This document shows, one piece after another, positions 50,251-51,114 of a stretch of DNA of 51,114 nucleotides. This DNA comes from Ornithoclostridium sp949298505. GTDB taxonomy: Bacteria; Bacillota; Clostridia; Christensenellales; UBA3700. The stretch is from assembly GCA_949298505.1 (NCBI GenBank), contig CASFWW010000032.1, positions 1 to 51,114 on the forward strand, read 5' to 3'. The notes below the pieces were generated by a model. The model was not told the DNA's origin and did not search any database. It saw nothing but the letters and a program-made list of their open reading frames with translations. The first letter of the stretch is position 1. Each line of letters opens with the position of its first letter. Both the position numbers and the translations under genes were made by a program.

Positions 50251-51114
50251 TTATTTGTCAAAAGACACTTTGTATACGTAGTTGAAAGTCTGCCCCGGAT
50301 CGAGGACGTGTACGAACGCCTTATCCCTGAGTTCTCTGTCCGGCTCCAGTTTGTCCGGAGCGCCGTGCCACGGCTCGATACAGACATACGCGCCGCTCTC
50401 TTCCATGCTCCAGAACGCAAGCACGTCCACTTCTCCGAAATCAAAATAAACGCTTTCTCCGTCCGCAAGCCTGAGCGCAAGCTTATCCGTTCCGACGTCG
50501 GTCAGCATCACCGTCTTGTATTTTATCATCACGTCCTTTCCCACGCTCAGTCTGTCGATCGTGCCGAAAGGCGCCTTGCCTGTGATGAAGTGTCCCTTTT
50601 CTTCAAGCGTCAGATAGTCGGGCGAGATCGGTTTCAGAAAATCGATATAATTGGCGCCCGTGTCGATCTTTCCGTCATTATAAGTGGCGCATACGTTGAA
50701 CGCGGGATGCGCGCCCATCATGAAATACATCCGTTTGTCGTCGACGTTCTTTGCTGTGTGGGTAACTTCGAGCGCGCCGTCGCATATGCTGAAGCGCACG
50801 GAATATTCGTACTTGTAAGGATATTTCGCAAGAGAATCCTCACTCCAGGCGTTGGTCAGCACCGTTTCTTTTTCAGAGATCTTCTTCTCCGTAAAAGGCG
50901 CGTGCCTGCAAACGCCGTGCAGAGGCACGTCGTAACGTTTGCCGTCCACGGTATACCAGCCGTCTTTCTGTCTGGCAACGAACGGAAATATCACCACGTC
51001 CTGTTCTTTCCATGAATCCTCGCTGCCCTGCCACAAAAATTCTCTGCCGTCTCTGAGTCTTTTCAGAGAAGAAAGAGTCGCTCCGTCAGTATCAACGGAT
51101 ACACTGAGTTTTCC
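50251..51114 (-). CDS. Aldose 1-epimerase-family protein (partial, N-terminus outside window)
   Basis: The frame stays open to the window edge, so the true start lies beyond 51114; 287 residues are visible. The protein belongs to the galactose-mutarotase/aldose-1-epimerase superfamily, LacX-like group: GATLSSLKRLRDGREFLWQG near the visible start, VVIFPFV, DVPLHGVCRHAPF, MGAHPAFNV with the catalytic His, and CIEPWHGAPD. It probably interconverts sugar anomers or acts on sugar phosphates. A TTG at 51036 could be mistaken for the start, but the upstream 26 codons are clearly coding. Confidence 0.88.
   Translation of the reverse strand, partial: GKLSVSVDTDGATLSSLKRLRDGREFLWQGSEDSWKEQDVVIFPFVARQKDGWYTVDGKRYDVPLHGVCRHAPFTEKKISEKETVLTNAWSEDSLAKYPYKYEYSVRFSICDGALEVTHTAKNVDDKRMYFMMGAHPAFNVCATYNDGKIDTGANYIDFLKPISPDYLTLEEKGHFITGKAPFGTIDRLSVGKDVMIKYKTVMLTDVGTDKLALRLADGESVYFDFGEVDVLAFWSMEESGAYVCIEPWHGAPDKLEPDRELRDKAFVHVLDPGQTFNYVYKVSFDK

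Overview
The window is chromosomal DNA from a strictly anaerobic member of the Bacillota, most likely class Clostridia. This rests on a one-piece pyruvate:ferredoxin oxidoreductase, the Firmicutes gene order ecfA1-ecfA2-ecfT-truA-rplM-rpsI, potABCD led by an XRE/cupin regulator, consensus sigma-A promoters with 17-bp spacers, AGGAGG ribosome binding sites and frequent ATGA gene overlaps. I cannot name the genus from sequence alone.

Layout. 1-2.1 kb: mnmA, a 51-residue membrane peptide and a Cys-rich small protein. 2.3-5.7 kb: an AT-rich accessory operon holding a broken small gene, a DUF2156 protein, a GNAT acyltransferase, a TIR-GNAT fusion and another GNAT. 5.9-6.4 kb: tRNA-Ala(GGC) and tRNA-Arg(CCG). 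6.5-7.8 kb: an ECF sigma factor and its probable anti-sigma factor. 7.9-11.8 kb: a heterodimeric ABC exporter with one degenerate ATPase site. 12.3-16.7 kb: ribosomal proteins S9 and L13, TruA and the ECF vitamin-transporter energising module. 17.1-20.6 kb: nifJ, with strongly selected codons. 20.6-21.9 kb: a non-coding repeat region with two copies of a composite cassette, each ending in an array of 16-nt palindromes at about 51-bp period. 22.1-23.2 kb: a second TIR/GNAT fusion with the domains in reverse order (GNAT-TIR). 23.2-27.7 kb: a minus-strand operon of MFS transporter, MBL hydrolase, P-loop-less shikimate-kinase-like protein, amino-acid-kinase protein and a uracil/hypoxanthine-type DNA glycosylase. 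28.2-33.5 kb: regulator plus polyamine importer PotABCD. 34.3-37.0 kb: a GLUG-repeat surface lipoprotein. 37.4-38.4 kb: PlsC-type acyltransferase. 38.4-38.8 kb: nested palindromes and direct repeats. 38.9-41.3 kb: GH3 beta-glucosidase. 41.5-41.9 kb: a small unknown gene and a small XRE regulator, convergent. 42.5-46.0 kb: rho, UlaG-like hydrolase and PRPP synthetase. 46.3-51.1 kb: sirtuin, GH30 glycosidase, YbaK deacylase, PHP phosphoesterase and an aldose-1-epimerase-like gene cut by the window end.

Most of the window is housekeeping and carbohydrate or polyamine metabolism of a gut-type anaerobe. The part that looks new is the pair of TIR/GNAT fusions in opposite domain order within 17 kb. 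One lies in an operon made entirely of GNAT-fold acyltransferases beside a tRNA gene with a duplicated inverted 3' end; the other lies directly downstream of the palindrome arrays. TIR domains in bacteria are commonly NAD-consuming effectors or nucleotide-signal producers, and the GNAT half suggests acyl or aminoacyl transfer. I know of no characterised system with this composition, so a defence or stress role is inference.
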